A DNA stretch of 64,000 bases from a bacterium. GTDB lineage: Bacteria > Myxococcota_A > Bradymonadia > Bradymonadales > Bradymonadaceae. The position numbers and the translations under genes are program-made. Position 1 is the first letter of the stretch; every line of letters starts with the position of its first letter. This document shows, piece by piece, positions 35,872 through 43,328 of the stretch. The notes under the pieces are model-generated. The model was not told where the DNA came from. It did not search any database and saw only the letters and a list, made by a program, of their open reading frames with translations. Location: NCBI GenBank assembly GCA_030427705.1, contig JAUIBR010000022.1:1-64000 (forward strand), read 5' to 3'.

Positions 35872-36981
35872 ATGAAGCGCTGGATTGCACTGGCACTACT
35901 GATCGTTCTTGTTGGTTGCGGCGACGACGCATCCAAGAAGGGCAACAACGGAAACAATGGAAACAACGGCAATAACGCCAACAACGTGTTCAATAACGCG
36001 AACAACGTGTCGGGAGACGACCTTGGCAAGTTCCTTTGGGACTCGCTGTGTGACGCCACGTTTAGTTGCGACATCAACCCGGAATTGGCGCTCGTGTTGG
36101 GGCGCTACGAAAGCGCCAGCGCATGCAAAGCGAACCCGCAATTGCAGGCGTTAGGCTTTGAACTCGACGAGCTCGACAGCTCACTCGATTCGGGCCGAGC
36201 GACTGTGAACACGACCGCGCTTTCGGCCTGCGAGACTGCGCTAGAGAACAGCCTCTGCTCCGGATTGGGTTTCGAAAATCTTCCCGAATGTCAGGGCATC
36301 ATCGTCGGCACGATCGAAGAGGGTGCAGACTGCATCAGCTCCGATGAGTGCGGCCCCGGACTTCGGTGCGAAACAGGCGGCGAAGAATGCTACGGCACAT
36401 GCGTGCCAGAATGCGGAACCGAGACCTGCTCTACCGACGAGTACTGCGACTTCAACGCTGGTGAGGAGACATGCGCGACGAAAGCAGCATCCGGCGGAAG
36501 CTGCGACTTCGACGAAGGCTGCCAGCCCGGCTTGCTTTGCTACGACGGCACCTGCGGTGAACCTCGCCAGGTCGCCAACGGCGGAGCCTGCAATCGCGCT
36601 TCTGAATGCCAAGCCGGCTCGATCTGTGAGTCGGGAATGTGCATTGAACTCGCCACCGCTGCAGCCGGCGAGACGTGTCGGGTCGGTGATGACGAGAACA
36701 CGATCTGCGAAGCCGGCAGCGTCTGCACTGACATCGAAGTCGTCGACGGCGGTGGCCAAGGAACCTGTGGTCCTGCGAAAGGCGAAGGCGGTGTCTGCCG
36801 GGTCTGGTTTGAGTGTCAGTGGGGATTCACCTGCTCGACCGACAATCCAATCATGCCAGGCGAGTGCGTGCCTCTTTTTGGCAACGGGGAATCTTGTGAG
36901 ACGCAGTTCGATTGCCAATCCGGCTCATGTCAGGACGGAATGTGCGCTGCCGTGGACCAAGAAACCTGCGAACTCCCATGA
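35872..36981 (+). CDS. Cys-rich lipoprotein with NN-G/NN-x linker
   Basis: Starts at the ATG at 35872 (TGGAG 6 bases upstream). The 369-residue predicted lipoprotein has lipobox Cys16 and a linker of NN-G repeats. The C-terminal 230 residues contain many short cysteine modules of the pattern C..G..C..G..C (GADCISSDECGPGLRC, GGSCDFDEGCQPGLLC, GESCETQFDCQSGSC), similar to Dickkopf-like or stigma-type Cys-rich repeats common in Myxococcota surface proteins. No enzyme motif. Probably disulphide-stabilised at the cell surface. It converges on the next gene with 5 bp between stops. Confidence 0.78.
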   Translation: MKRWIALALLIVLVGCGDDASKKGNNGNNGNNGNNANNVFNNANNVSGDDLGKFLWDSLCDATFSCDINPELALVLGRYESASACKANPQLQALGFELDELDSSLDSGRATVNTTALSACETALENSLCSGLGFENLPECQGIIVGTIEEGADCISSDECGPGLRCETGGEECYGTCVPECGTETCSTDEYCDFNAGEETCATKAASGGSCDFDEGCQPGLLCYDGTCGEPRQVANGGACNRASECQAGSICESGMCIELATAAAGETCRVGDDENTICEAGSVCTDIEVVDGGGQGTCGPAKGEGGVCRVWFECQWGFTCSTDNPIMPGECVPLFGNGESCETQFDCQSGSCQDGMCAAVDQETCELP

Positions 36982-36986
36982 GTTCG

Positions 36987-37562
36987 TTAAGGGTGTGACA
37001 CCAGCCAGAACGAAGCGCTTCGCCCATCCGCATGGTCATACAGGCGTGACTGATCGCCGAGCTGTTCTTGCGGTCGCATCACCTCTAGATTCAACGACTC
37101 GCCAGGACGAATGCGGCTGCTGTGATCGACAGGTCCATCACCAGGGCTGTGCAATTGGTGGTCGCGGTCATCGAAATTGGTGATTCGCAGAATCTGCCCG
37201 ACGTAAACCACGACCGGCTCATCCTTTGAATTCCAATCTGACGCGCCGGTTCCCTGTTGAATGGTGAACTCCACGACGGTGCCTGGGCCTGGTCGAGTTG
37301 GCACTTCTGGCTCTGGCTCCGGCTCAGCCACCGGTTCAGGAAGCTCCTCCGTCGGTTCTTCAGTGGTCGGTGTGTCCGCTGGACCGGGGTCTGTAGGCAA
37401 CGGTGTTGCAGTAGGTTGTGGACTAGATACCACAGGTTGCGCGTCCAAAGCGGTCTGTTCCGATTCAAGATCGGACATATCCAGCGTGCCTTCGCACCCG
37501 AAAATGCCGAACAAAATCAGACCGATAGCCAGAAACCTTACTGTCATCTTGATACTGCGCAC
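36987..37562 (-). CDS. Lipoprotein with cupredoxin-like C-terminus
   Basis: The start is taken as the GTG at 37562 (GAGG 6 bases upstream); GTG at 37574 and ATG at 37547 are alternatives. A signal peptide ends in IFGC, followed by a Pro/Glu/Thr-rich linker, then a beta domain of about 100 residues: VVEFTIQQGTG, VVVYVGQILRITNFDDRDHQ, LHSPGDGPVDHS, RLYDHADGRSASFWLV. The pattern of strands and His residues resembles cupredoxins, but the usual copper-ligand Cys is not visible, so metal binding is doubtful. Confidence 0.65.
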   Translation of the reverse strand: MRSIKMTVRFLAIGLILFGIFGCEGTLDMSDLESEQTALDAQPVVSSPQPTATPLPTDPGPADTPTTEEPTEELPEPVAEPEPEPEVPTRPGPGTVVEFTIQQGTGASDWNSKDEPVVVYVGQILRITNFDDRDHQLHSPGDGPVDHSSRIRPGESLNLEVMRPQEQLGDQSRLYDHADGRSASFWLVSHP

Positions 37563-37606
37563 ATCGTACCTCACCGCTTCCTCGAGCGATTAGTAACGCA
37601 ACTTGT

Positions 37607-38707
37607 GTGCCAAGGGCGCACAGTGTCCTACATGTAGGATACGCCTCGCTGATGATGCTCGCGTTGCGCGCGGATCGGGTGGTATCTTCGGGTGTGGCTA
37701 TTCATGCATTACATCGCACCCTCTCTAAGCCCCGCCCGTGGCGCCGACTGCTGCACCGCGAAGGTCAGGCCGAGATCTACGACATCACCACAGATGATGG
37801 TCAGGACTTGGTTCTGCGCCGAATCGTGCCGCGCGCGTCAAACCCGTACCCGCCAGTCCTGATGCTGCATGGCTTGGCCGCCAATCACCTGACATGGCGA
37901 TTTCCCGAGCGGTCCATCGCCGATTGGTTGGCGGAGCGTGGGCACGACGTTTGGCTTGCTGAGTTGCGTGGACACGGTGATAGCGTTCGCAAGCGCTACG
38001 ACTGGCGATTCGACGACTATCTGAACCACGATATCCCGACGATTATCGAGACGATCCAAGCAGTCACCGAATCCGATGAAATCCAATGGATTGGCCACAG
38101 CATGGGCGGTGTGCTGCTTTACTTTTACGGCATCCTACACCCTGAGCCTCCGCTGGCTGCAGGTATCGCCGTGGCTTCAGGCCTCGACTACAAAGTCGGC
38201 GCGTCGGGCTTCAAACCGATGCTTGCGTTGCGGCCACTTCTGGAGCCACTGGTCGCCGTTCCATATGGGACTCTGGTCCACTTGCTGGCTCCAGCACTCG
38301 GCCGCGGTCTGCCAATTGAGAGTTTCAATGTTGTGCGCAGCAATATTGAGCCTGAGGTGGTTCGACGAATTCACGCACGTTGCTTCCACACCATCCCCGT
38401 TTCATTGCTTCAGTCCCTGTCGACCACGTTCGAAGACGATGGATTTAAGACCCAAGACGGCTTTGTGTTTGAGCATAATGTCGGTCGCTACCAGGTTCCG
38501 AGCCTTCTGCTCGCTGGGACCGGTGACATGCAGGTCTCCGTTGAGGCGGTCGAGCATACGTCCCGCCTTCTTCGGAGTGCCGAAATCCAGTCGTTTGGCC
38601 GCGAGTACGGTCATGAGGACGACTACGGTCACTTCGACCTGATTCTGGGCAAACGAGCACAGACCGAGGTCTGGCCGACGATCGCGGAATTCCTTGAGTC
38701 GCACTGA
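37607..38707 (+). CDS. Alpha/beta-fold hydrolase
   Basis: Serine hydrolase with VLMLHGLAANHLTW (oxyanion HG), GHDVWLAELRGHGDSVRK, and the nucleophile elbow IGHSMGGVLLYFYG (Ser at about residue 164 from 37607). The catalytic His lies near EYGHEDDYGHFDLI at the C-terminus. The N-terminus is uncertain: 37607 gives 366 residues, ATGs at 37652 and 37655 shorter ones. It resembles lipase/esterase proteins of the acyltransferase-associated (PHA depolymerase or monoacylglycerol lipase) type. The TGA overlaps the mutH ATG by one base (TGATG), so the two are translationally coupled, though no functional link is evident. Confidence 0.85.
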   Translation: MPRAHSVLHVGYASLMMLALRADRVVSSGVAIHALHRTLSKPRPWRRLLHREGQAEIYDITTDDGQDLVLRRIVPRASNPYPPVLMLHGLAANHLTWRFPERSIADWLAERGHDVWLAELRGHGDSVRKRYDWRFDDYLNHDIPTIIETIQAVTESDEIQWIGHSMGGVLLYFYGILHPEPPLAAGIAVASGLDYKVGASGFKPMLALRPLLEPLVAVPYGTLVHLLAPALGRGLPIESFNVVRSNIEPEVVRRIHARCFHTIPVSLLQSLSTTFEDDGFKTQDGFVFEHNVGRYQVPSLLLAGTGDMQVSVEAVEHTSRLLRSAEIQSFGREYGHEDDYGHFDLILGKRAQTEVWPTIAEFLESH

Positions 38708-39408
38708 TGCTGTCGAACTATTCTGAACCGCCAGAAACTCAAGAAGACCTTCTCACACGCGCCGAATCGATGGCTGGCCATAACCTCGCCGAGGTCGCGG
38801 CAGTCACAGGTGATGAAGTCCCGCGTTCGCTGCGGCGAGCCAAAGGATGGGTCGGCATCGTCATCGAAAACTACCTTGGCGCAACCGCTGGAAATCGGGC
38901 CGTTCCCGACTTCGAAAAACTTGGTGTGGAGCTCAAAACTATTCCGTTAGATGACACCGGCAAACCTCGCGAGACGACCTACGTATCGACCGTTCCGCTT
39001 ACGGATATCGAAGAAGTCGAATGGCGCGAGTCCCCCGTCTACAAAAAACTCCAAACGGTGCTGTGGGTACCGGTTCAGGCGGGCAAGGAAACTCCCATTG
39101 GTGAACGCGTGGTCGGCCGCTCCCTATTGTGGAGCCCCAGCGAAGAGGAAGAAGCTGCCCTGCGCAAAGATTGGGAAGAACATCTAGATGTCATCAGACG
39201 CGGCTATATCGACAATACAACCGGTCGTGACGGAGAAATCCTGCAAATTCGCCCAAAGGCGGCCGACGCCAGCAAACGCACGTGGACAGTGAACGAAGAC
39301 GGCAACTCCATCATGACAAAACCCCGAGGATTCTACCTTCGCACCTTATTCACAGAATACCTGGTGCGCCGATATATCCTCGGGGTTTCGGATGCCGAAT
39401 GGGGCTAG
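38707..39408 (+). CDS. mutH: MutH-like mismatch-repair endonuclease
   Basis: MutH nicks the unmethylated GATC strand in methyl-directed mismatch repair. The 233-residue product matches the family length (E. coli MutH 229) and keeps the active-site layout: E54 in IVIENYLG, D68 in VPDFEKLG, E75 and K77 in VELKT, and VYKKLQTVLWVPV as the later Lys segment. The last 32 codons (39311-39406) are repeated exactly at 43204-43299, where they lead to a different C-terminus. Its present stop (TAG at 39406-39408) lies only in this copy. No MutL, MutS or Dam gene is nearby. MutH is best known from Gammaproteobacteria, so transfer is possible. Confidence 0.92.
   Translation: MLSNYSEPPETQEDLLTRAESMAGHNLAEVAAVTGDEVPRSLRRAKGWVGIVIENYLGATAGNRAVPDFEKLGVELKTIPLDDTGKPRETTYVSTVPLTDIEEVEWRESPVYKKLQTVLWVPVQAGKETPIGERVVGRSLLWSPSEEEEAALRKDWEEHLDVIRRGYIDNTTGRDGEILQIRPKAADASKRTWTVNEDGNSIMTKPRGFYLRTLFTEYLVRRYILGVSDAEWG
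39311..39406 (+). repeat. 96-bp direct repeat, left copy (3' end of mutH)
   Basis: Identical base for base to 43204-43299. Here it forms the last 32 codons of the intact mutH. Behaves like the left attachment site of an inserted segment. Confidence 0.97.
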
Positions 39409-39867
39409 TTAACGACAGAAACACTCTTGTTTCGTCAACGCCACGGATTCCCCGGTGCCCAGATCCAACACCGTGGCATTAGGAGTTTCGTCGCAGTCCA
39501 ACACGGTAAATAGATCCCCATACGTGGCGCGGCCGCCTCCCGACTCCAACACGAAGCTGTCCACAAAACACTCCTTTCCCATCTCGCTACACGCGGTATC
39601 GCAATCAACGATGGGATCAATACCGACTTCTACCAGAGTTTCCTCGACCAAGTCCTCGGAAGCAATATCGGCCCTAAGATCACTGCCATCGTCCGCCTCG
39701 AAATCCGAATCGACAATTCCGGTGTCATCAGAAATCGTAACACCCATGTCAGTAGTTTCGTCCGCCGAGTCTGACGAACAACCCATTAGCGGAAGACCGG
39801 CGAGCAGTAACATAAACAGAAGGCAAACAACCTCATGGAAATTTGAAAAACAGAACGACCGATTCAC
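39409..39867 (-). CDS. Acidic exported protein, probable lipoprotein
   Basis: The start is set at the GTG at 39867 (GAG 6 bases upstream); a TTG at 39885 would overlap the preceding gene. About 152 residues, with a hydrophobic signal segment ending in LMGC, then an Asp/Glu/Ser-rich region and a small C-terminal domain with five cysteines (CDTACSEMGKECFVDSF, LDCDETPN, KQECFC). Unrecognised. It is the last of three genes inside the mutH insertion; its stop abuts the mutH stop in convergent orientation. Confidence 0.6.
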   Translation of the reverse strand: MNRSFCFSNFHEVVCLLFMLLLAGLPLMGCSSDSADETTDMGVTISDDTGIVDSDFEADDGSDLRADIASEDLVEETLVEVGIDPIVDCDTACSEMGKECFVDSFVLESGGGRATYGDLFTVLDCDETPNATVLDLGTGESVALTKQECFCR

Positions 39868-39874
39868 GTTAAGC

Positions 39875-40882
39875 TCACTCTTCAACAGGATTCACACAAA
39901 CCCCAATTTCGTCATGAATTCCGGGGTAAAAGGAACAGTGATTGCCTTCGCAATCAGTCGATGAAGCACACTCTTCGTAGGTGATTCCCCCCGGTTCCTG
40001 GGGCGACCGAACGCGATAGGTCGACGAAATCAATCGTTCCCATATTTCGTCTTCCAGCTGAATTGTAAACGCATGGTGCGTGAGTTCTGCAATATCGGTT
40101 GCCATTTCGATATCCGGCGAAACTTCGTCAAACACTCGAGCGACATTTGCCGACGATTGATCGGTGTAGTCACAGAGCGCGTAAGGAAGCAGAGGAACCT
40201 TCGCACGCTTTTCTAGCGTCAGCTTTGGGTAAAAAAACTCGGCGTGTTTCAACGCTCTAAAGTCAACAGGGTTGAACACATATCTGAGATTTGGCTCGCT
40301 AAATTCAGAGTTTAACTGACGGTCTTGGGTGAACAATTGCTCGTCCACCCTGATGGAAGTTGAATGTGACTCTCCAGGCGCCAACTGAATGCTAATTCGT
40401 TCAGGTTCAGAGGGGTATGTGGTGTAAGTTTCGTCCGGACCTCCCATGAATTTGAAATCACACATGCTAAACGACTGCCTTCCTTGGTTATCTTCGAATC
40501 GGACAATCTTGGATAGACCGTCTCCAATAAGGGCTATTCCATCTTGATTTATGTAGGAAGGAATCCGTGCCCATTCAAGCCACTGAGGTTCATCACATCG
40601 ATTACAAATATCGATGGTCGACATCCAAAGTCCTTCACTAAACTCAAACGACTGACGATATGCTCCGCAGTTATCATAGTGAACTTGAACCATCCCGTTA
40701 GAGTTCCACGTATTTCCGGCCTCTCCGAACTCGCAGACTTCTTCGAATGAACCAAACGTACCCACGTCGGGAAAAACTGGTCTATCTGTGGATTCATCAG
40801 AACCACACGCGGTAGACCAGCTCAAAACTGCCCACCAAAGCAAAACCAAGCTATGGCGTCCAACTCCTGAGCGCCCAAGCAT
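39875..40882 (-). CDS. Unrecognised exported lipoprotein-like protein
   Basis: The start is uncertain: the ATG at 40882 (33-bp overlap with the subtilisin gene) gives about 335 residues, and the open frame runs to 40933. The N-terminus (HSLVLLWWAVLSWSTACGSD) is a lipoprotein-type signal. The body contains CNRCDEPQWLEWARIP, ISIQLAPGESHSTSIRVDEQ and a Cys-rich end (TYEECASSTDCEGNHCSFYP). No family assigned; the middle looks beta-rich. It is probably made together with the subtilisin-like protein. Confidence 0.6.
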   Translation of the reverse strand: MLGRSGVGRHSLVLLWWAVLSWSTACGSDESTDRPVFPDVGTFGSFEEVCEFGEAGNTWNSNGMVQVHYDNCGAYRQSFEFSEGLWMSTIDICNRCDEPQWLEWARIPSYINQDGIALIGDGLSKIVRFEDNQGRQSFSMCDFKFMGGPDETYTTYPSEPERISIQLAPGESHSTSIRVDEQLFTQDRQLNSEFSEPNLRYVFNPVDFRALKHAEFFYPKLTLEKRAKVPLLPYALCDYTDQSSANVARVFDEVSPDIEMATDIAELTHHAFTIQLEDEIWERLISSTYRVRSPQEPGGITYEECASSTDCEGNHCSFYPGIHDEIGVCVNPVEE

Positions 40883-43175
40883 ACCTGGACAAAGTGGTCT
40901 CACCACAGCCAAGTGTGTTTTCCCAACTTCCATTTCTGAACTCCCTCGAATTCCAAACTAACAATAGACTCAAGTTATCGCGATTTGATCCAGTAATCAC
41001 ATCAAAGCCCTCGTTGGAGTCTGTCAGTGACTCTGATGCAAACTCGCAACCTGCATCGGAGCCATCCAGATCACACAACAGTAAATCGTAGTCGACGCCA
41101 ACTCCTAACTGGCCCACGGCTCCATTCGGCTCGTCTGGACTACATCCGAACCAGCTTAGGCTTGCGCGAACCCTAGTTCCTGATTCCACCTCGCCCAAAT
41201 TGTGCAACTCCACAGTAAGTGGATCGCTAAACTCACCAGGATCAGCGTCAAACACCAATCCAGATGGAATTGGGGTTGGGTCAGCTTGCAAATCTTCCAC
41301 ATCCACATTGGTGGGCCATGGTATGCCGTCTCTGAGGTCATGAGTGGCGGAACCATCGGCGCATTGACCTTTAGACTTTTCGGCACACCCCTCCTCTCGG
41401 CACGACATACCGGCTGCGTGATGAATTCCTGCCCCAGCTCGCGAGTCGTACTCGTCGTGGATGGTGTTTGCACTGGTGAAGTGGCCTGGCGTGGGATATC
41501 GAGGGATCGTACTCGGTGCTGTTGGATTCCCCACCTCCACTTGTTGGTCAACATCAGCCGTATTCCGAACGAGGACCTTATTATGGATTGGCCAAAGCGT
41601 CCGCCTCCTGCACTCCTGCAGTAGTGCCAGTGACGCCGTCACAGTAGGAGCGGCGAAACTAGTGCCGGTGTTCGTCTCCCAGACATCCGTGCCCGGATAC
41701 TGACCAACTGCAGTCACAACTGATGCAACCACTGCGTCCACGCCCTCTGATACCACATCTGGCCGTTCGGGCTCATTCTTGAAAGTCGCCAGAGGATTTC
41801 CACTGTTGTGCGTAAACCATGGGTTCTTCCAAGCAAACCCGGACCATATATCGTCCTCGTACTGACGCCTGTCGTCATCATAGGTTCCCGCTGCCCCAAC
41901 GGCTCCGACACAAATGGAGTTAAAGGAATGGCAGTTTGTTTCGAGATGGGGCACAAAGTCGTCTGAATTGCCAGCCGCGTTCACGAAGGTCATATTGTGA
42001 TGAAAGGAGTAATAATCTTCCAATGAAGACTGAAAGGTTGCTGACACTTGATTCACGAAAAGATTGCCTGGTCCCCAGCTTTCATTGATTAGCATAACTT
42101 CTTCTTCTAGAAGCCATTCCAGCCGATCCACCAAAGCCTGAATATTCTGGGCTGCGGGTGTGGATGTGTTGGGCGTAATTTCACCAACATTCGCAACAAA
42201 CAGATGAGCACGAGACGCATTGTTTTCATTGTGACTAGTGTGCGCAATACGACTAGCGACGTGCGTGGCATGCTGAGACACGCAAATTCCGCCATCTCGA
42301 CAAAAAGCATTCGGGACATCACAGGCATTGACGCAATCTTGATTGTTCTGGCAACTCACGGCATTGGTTTGATACGTCACGCTGTTATTTTGAAACGCTT
42401 CATGCTCCATAAGTCGACATCTTGTGTTGGCCTCGATGATTCCGATTTTTATATCCTCGGCGTAGTAGCCATTATCATTAAAATGACTAGCTGCCCGACT
42501 GTGATGCGCCGCTCCCTGACTGTCCGGGTCTTGATTCTCAGCCCATCCTTCCGCAGCAAGTGCGAGCATTGAGACGTCGTCGTGGCGAGCAATCTTTTGT
42601 ATCTCCGGCGCCCCACCATAGAACACGCCAATCTTAAGAGGGCCGTCGATGTATTCAACGTCTAGTTTGTTGGATGCAGCCCATGCAGGAAACTCTTCAT
42701 TTTGGAAGAAGAATGCAACTGGCACTTGCAATGGTCCATTACGGTGAAGCTGAGTAGCCAGCGTGATCTCTGTAGTTCCCCATATCTCACGATAGGCGTC
42801 CCAAAAGAGCCAATCTGCTTCTGAGACATGCACGATAGCGCCGTCATCAATAAGCACTGCGCGTTTTAACGAGCGTTTGCCTTCTGCTTTCAGCCGGAAC
42901 TTGATGTGGTGAACTTCTCCCGATGGCATTTCGGCCGATTCTCCCCATTGGACCGTCAAGGACTTCGCCGCTGCCATCGATTCGACCCGTTGAATTATGT
43001 CTTCGGTCTGGGATGTCGGCGTGGGTTCCAGCGCTTCAGGGCCAGAATGGCAACCAAATAGATACACACTAATTGCAGCTACGAACGAATAACGAATAAC
43101 GAATAACGCACTGGACTCCCTCCAATGATTGAATATGTGTTCGTGAAGCCTAATTCGAACGGCACCGCAAGTCAA
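40851..43175 (-). CDS. Subtilisin-like (S8) lipoprotein protease, start region possibly out of phase
   Basis: The reading frame is open from a TTG at 43175 (774 residues) but that codon has no RBS. The well-placed RBS and GTG at 43123-43109 are out of frame by a 7-bp repeat tract (see separate entries); a change in repeat number would give a lipoprotein ending its signal in YLFGC. Catalytic landmarks are HATHVASRIAHT (His), VNAAGNSDDF (Asn region) and GTSFAAPTVTASLAL (Ser). The segment where the catalytic Asp normally lies reads IKIGIIEANTR, with Glu. An N-terminal propeptide-like part and a C-terminal beta domain (about 630-770) complete it. Cargo of the mutH insertion. Confidence 0.78.
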   Translation of the reverse strand: MTCGAVRIRLHEHIFNHWRESSALFVIRYSFVAAISVYLFGCHSGPEALEPTPTSQTEDIIQRVESMAAAKSLTVQWGESAEMPSGEVHHIKFRLKAEGKRSLKRAVLIDDGAIVHVSEADWLFWDAYREIWGTTEITLATQLHRNGPLQVPVAFFFQNEEFPAWAASNKLDVEYIDGPLKIGVFYGGAPEIQKIARHDDVSMLALAAEGWAENQDPDSQGAAHHSRAASHFNDNGYYAEDIKIGIIEANTRCRLMEHEAFQNNSVTYQTNAVSCQNNQDCVNACDVPNAFCRDGGICVSQHATHVASRIAHTSHNENNASRAHLFVANVGEITPNTSTPAAQNIQALVDRLEWLLEEEVMLINESWGPGNLFVNQVSATFQSSLEDYYSFHHNMTFVNAAGNSDDFVPHLETNCHSFNSICVGAVGAAGTYDDDRRQYEDDIWSGFAWKNPWFTHNSGNPLATFKNEPERPDVVSEGVDAVVASVVTAVGQYPGTDVWETNTGTSFAAPTVTASLALLQECRRRTLWPIHNKVLVRNTADVDQQVEVGNPTAPSTIPRYPTPGHFTSANTIHDEYDSRAGAGIHHAAGMSCREEGCAEKSKGQCADGSATHDLRDGIPWPTNVDVEDLQADPTPIPSGLVFDADPGEFSDPLTVELHNLGEVESGTRVRASLSWFGCSPDEPNGAVGQLGVGVDYDLLLCDLDGSDAGCEFASESLTDSNEGFDVITGSNRDNLSLLLVWNSREFRNGSWENTLGCGETTLSRYAWALRSWTP
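43085..43105 (-). repeat. Heptamer tract (TTATTCG-type x3) in signal-peptide region
   Basis: Three perfect units of ACGAATA on the plus strand (TATTCGT on the coding strand), with partial units at both ends. It lies between the RBS/GTG and the lipobox of the subtilisin gene. Because 7 is not a multiple of 3, each gain or loss shifts the frame. Confidence 0.93.
43109..43123 (-). promoter_or_regulatory. Strong RBS plus GTG start for the subtilisin gene, out of frame at present
   Basis: On the minus strand GGAGGGAG (43123-43116) precedes GTG (43111-43109) by 4 bases. From this GTG the present sequence reads MRYSLFVIRS and stops at TAG. With four repeat units, or one, it would enter the subtilisin frame as MRYS...FVAAISVYLFGC. 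Confidence 0.75.
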
Positions 43176-43203
43176 TATATGTTTTTAAACCACATGTTAG
43201 GCG

Positions 43204-43299
43204 TCATGACAAAACCCCGAGGATTCTACCTTCGCACCTTATTCACAGAATACCTGGTGCGCCGATATATCCTCGGGGTTTCGGATGCCGAATGGGGCT
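43204..43299 (+). repeat. 96-bp direct repeat, right copy
   Basis: Exact copy of 39311-39406. Here it is a gene fragment detached from the rest of mutH. Candidate right attachment site. Confidence 0.97.
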
Positions 43300-43328
43300 G
43301 CCACCCCAACAACTCAAATGAACTTTAG
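43204..43328 (+). pseudogene. Orphan 3' fragment of mutH with an alternative C-terminus
   Basis: Continues the mutH frame (MTKPRGFYLRTLF to DAEWG) and then, unlike the intact copy, adds CHPNNSNEL before a TAG at 43326-43328. That stop lies against the stop of the convergent gene at 43325, a natural gene junction, so this is probably the original end of mutH cut off by the insertion. It has no start codon with an RBS of its own. Confidence 0.8.

Larger units (their letters stand above)
39311..43299. mobile_element. Putative insertion at the 3' end of mutH bounded by 96-bp direct repeats
   Basis: A segment bounded by exact 96-bp copies of the mutH 3' end (39311-39406 and 43204-43299), a period of 3893 bp. 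It carries three minus-strand genes for exported proteins and no recombinase. The interior is visibly more A+T-rich than its surroundings (for example 42001-42060 has 22 G+C of 60). The right copy continues into a TAG at 43326-43328 that lies beside the next gene, as expected of the original mutH end. The layout is like elements that integrate into the 3' end of a gene and restore it, or like integration of a small circle by recombination. Confidence 0.6.

Noticed and set aside
36241-36918. 225-residue frame antisense to the Cys-rich lipoprotein gene
   Set aside because: It mirrors the cysteine-rich repeats; the plus-strand gene has a lipobox and RBS.
39311-43299. Composite transposon at mutH
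   Set aside because: The flanking repeats are gene-derived and in direct orientation, and there is no transposase or terminal inverted repeat; a gene-end integration model fits better.
43125-43328. A 67-residue gene that includes the right mutH fragment
   Set aside because: Only the mutH-derived part is protein-like; the upstream 26 codons look random and have no RBS. Recorded as a gene fragment.
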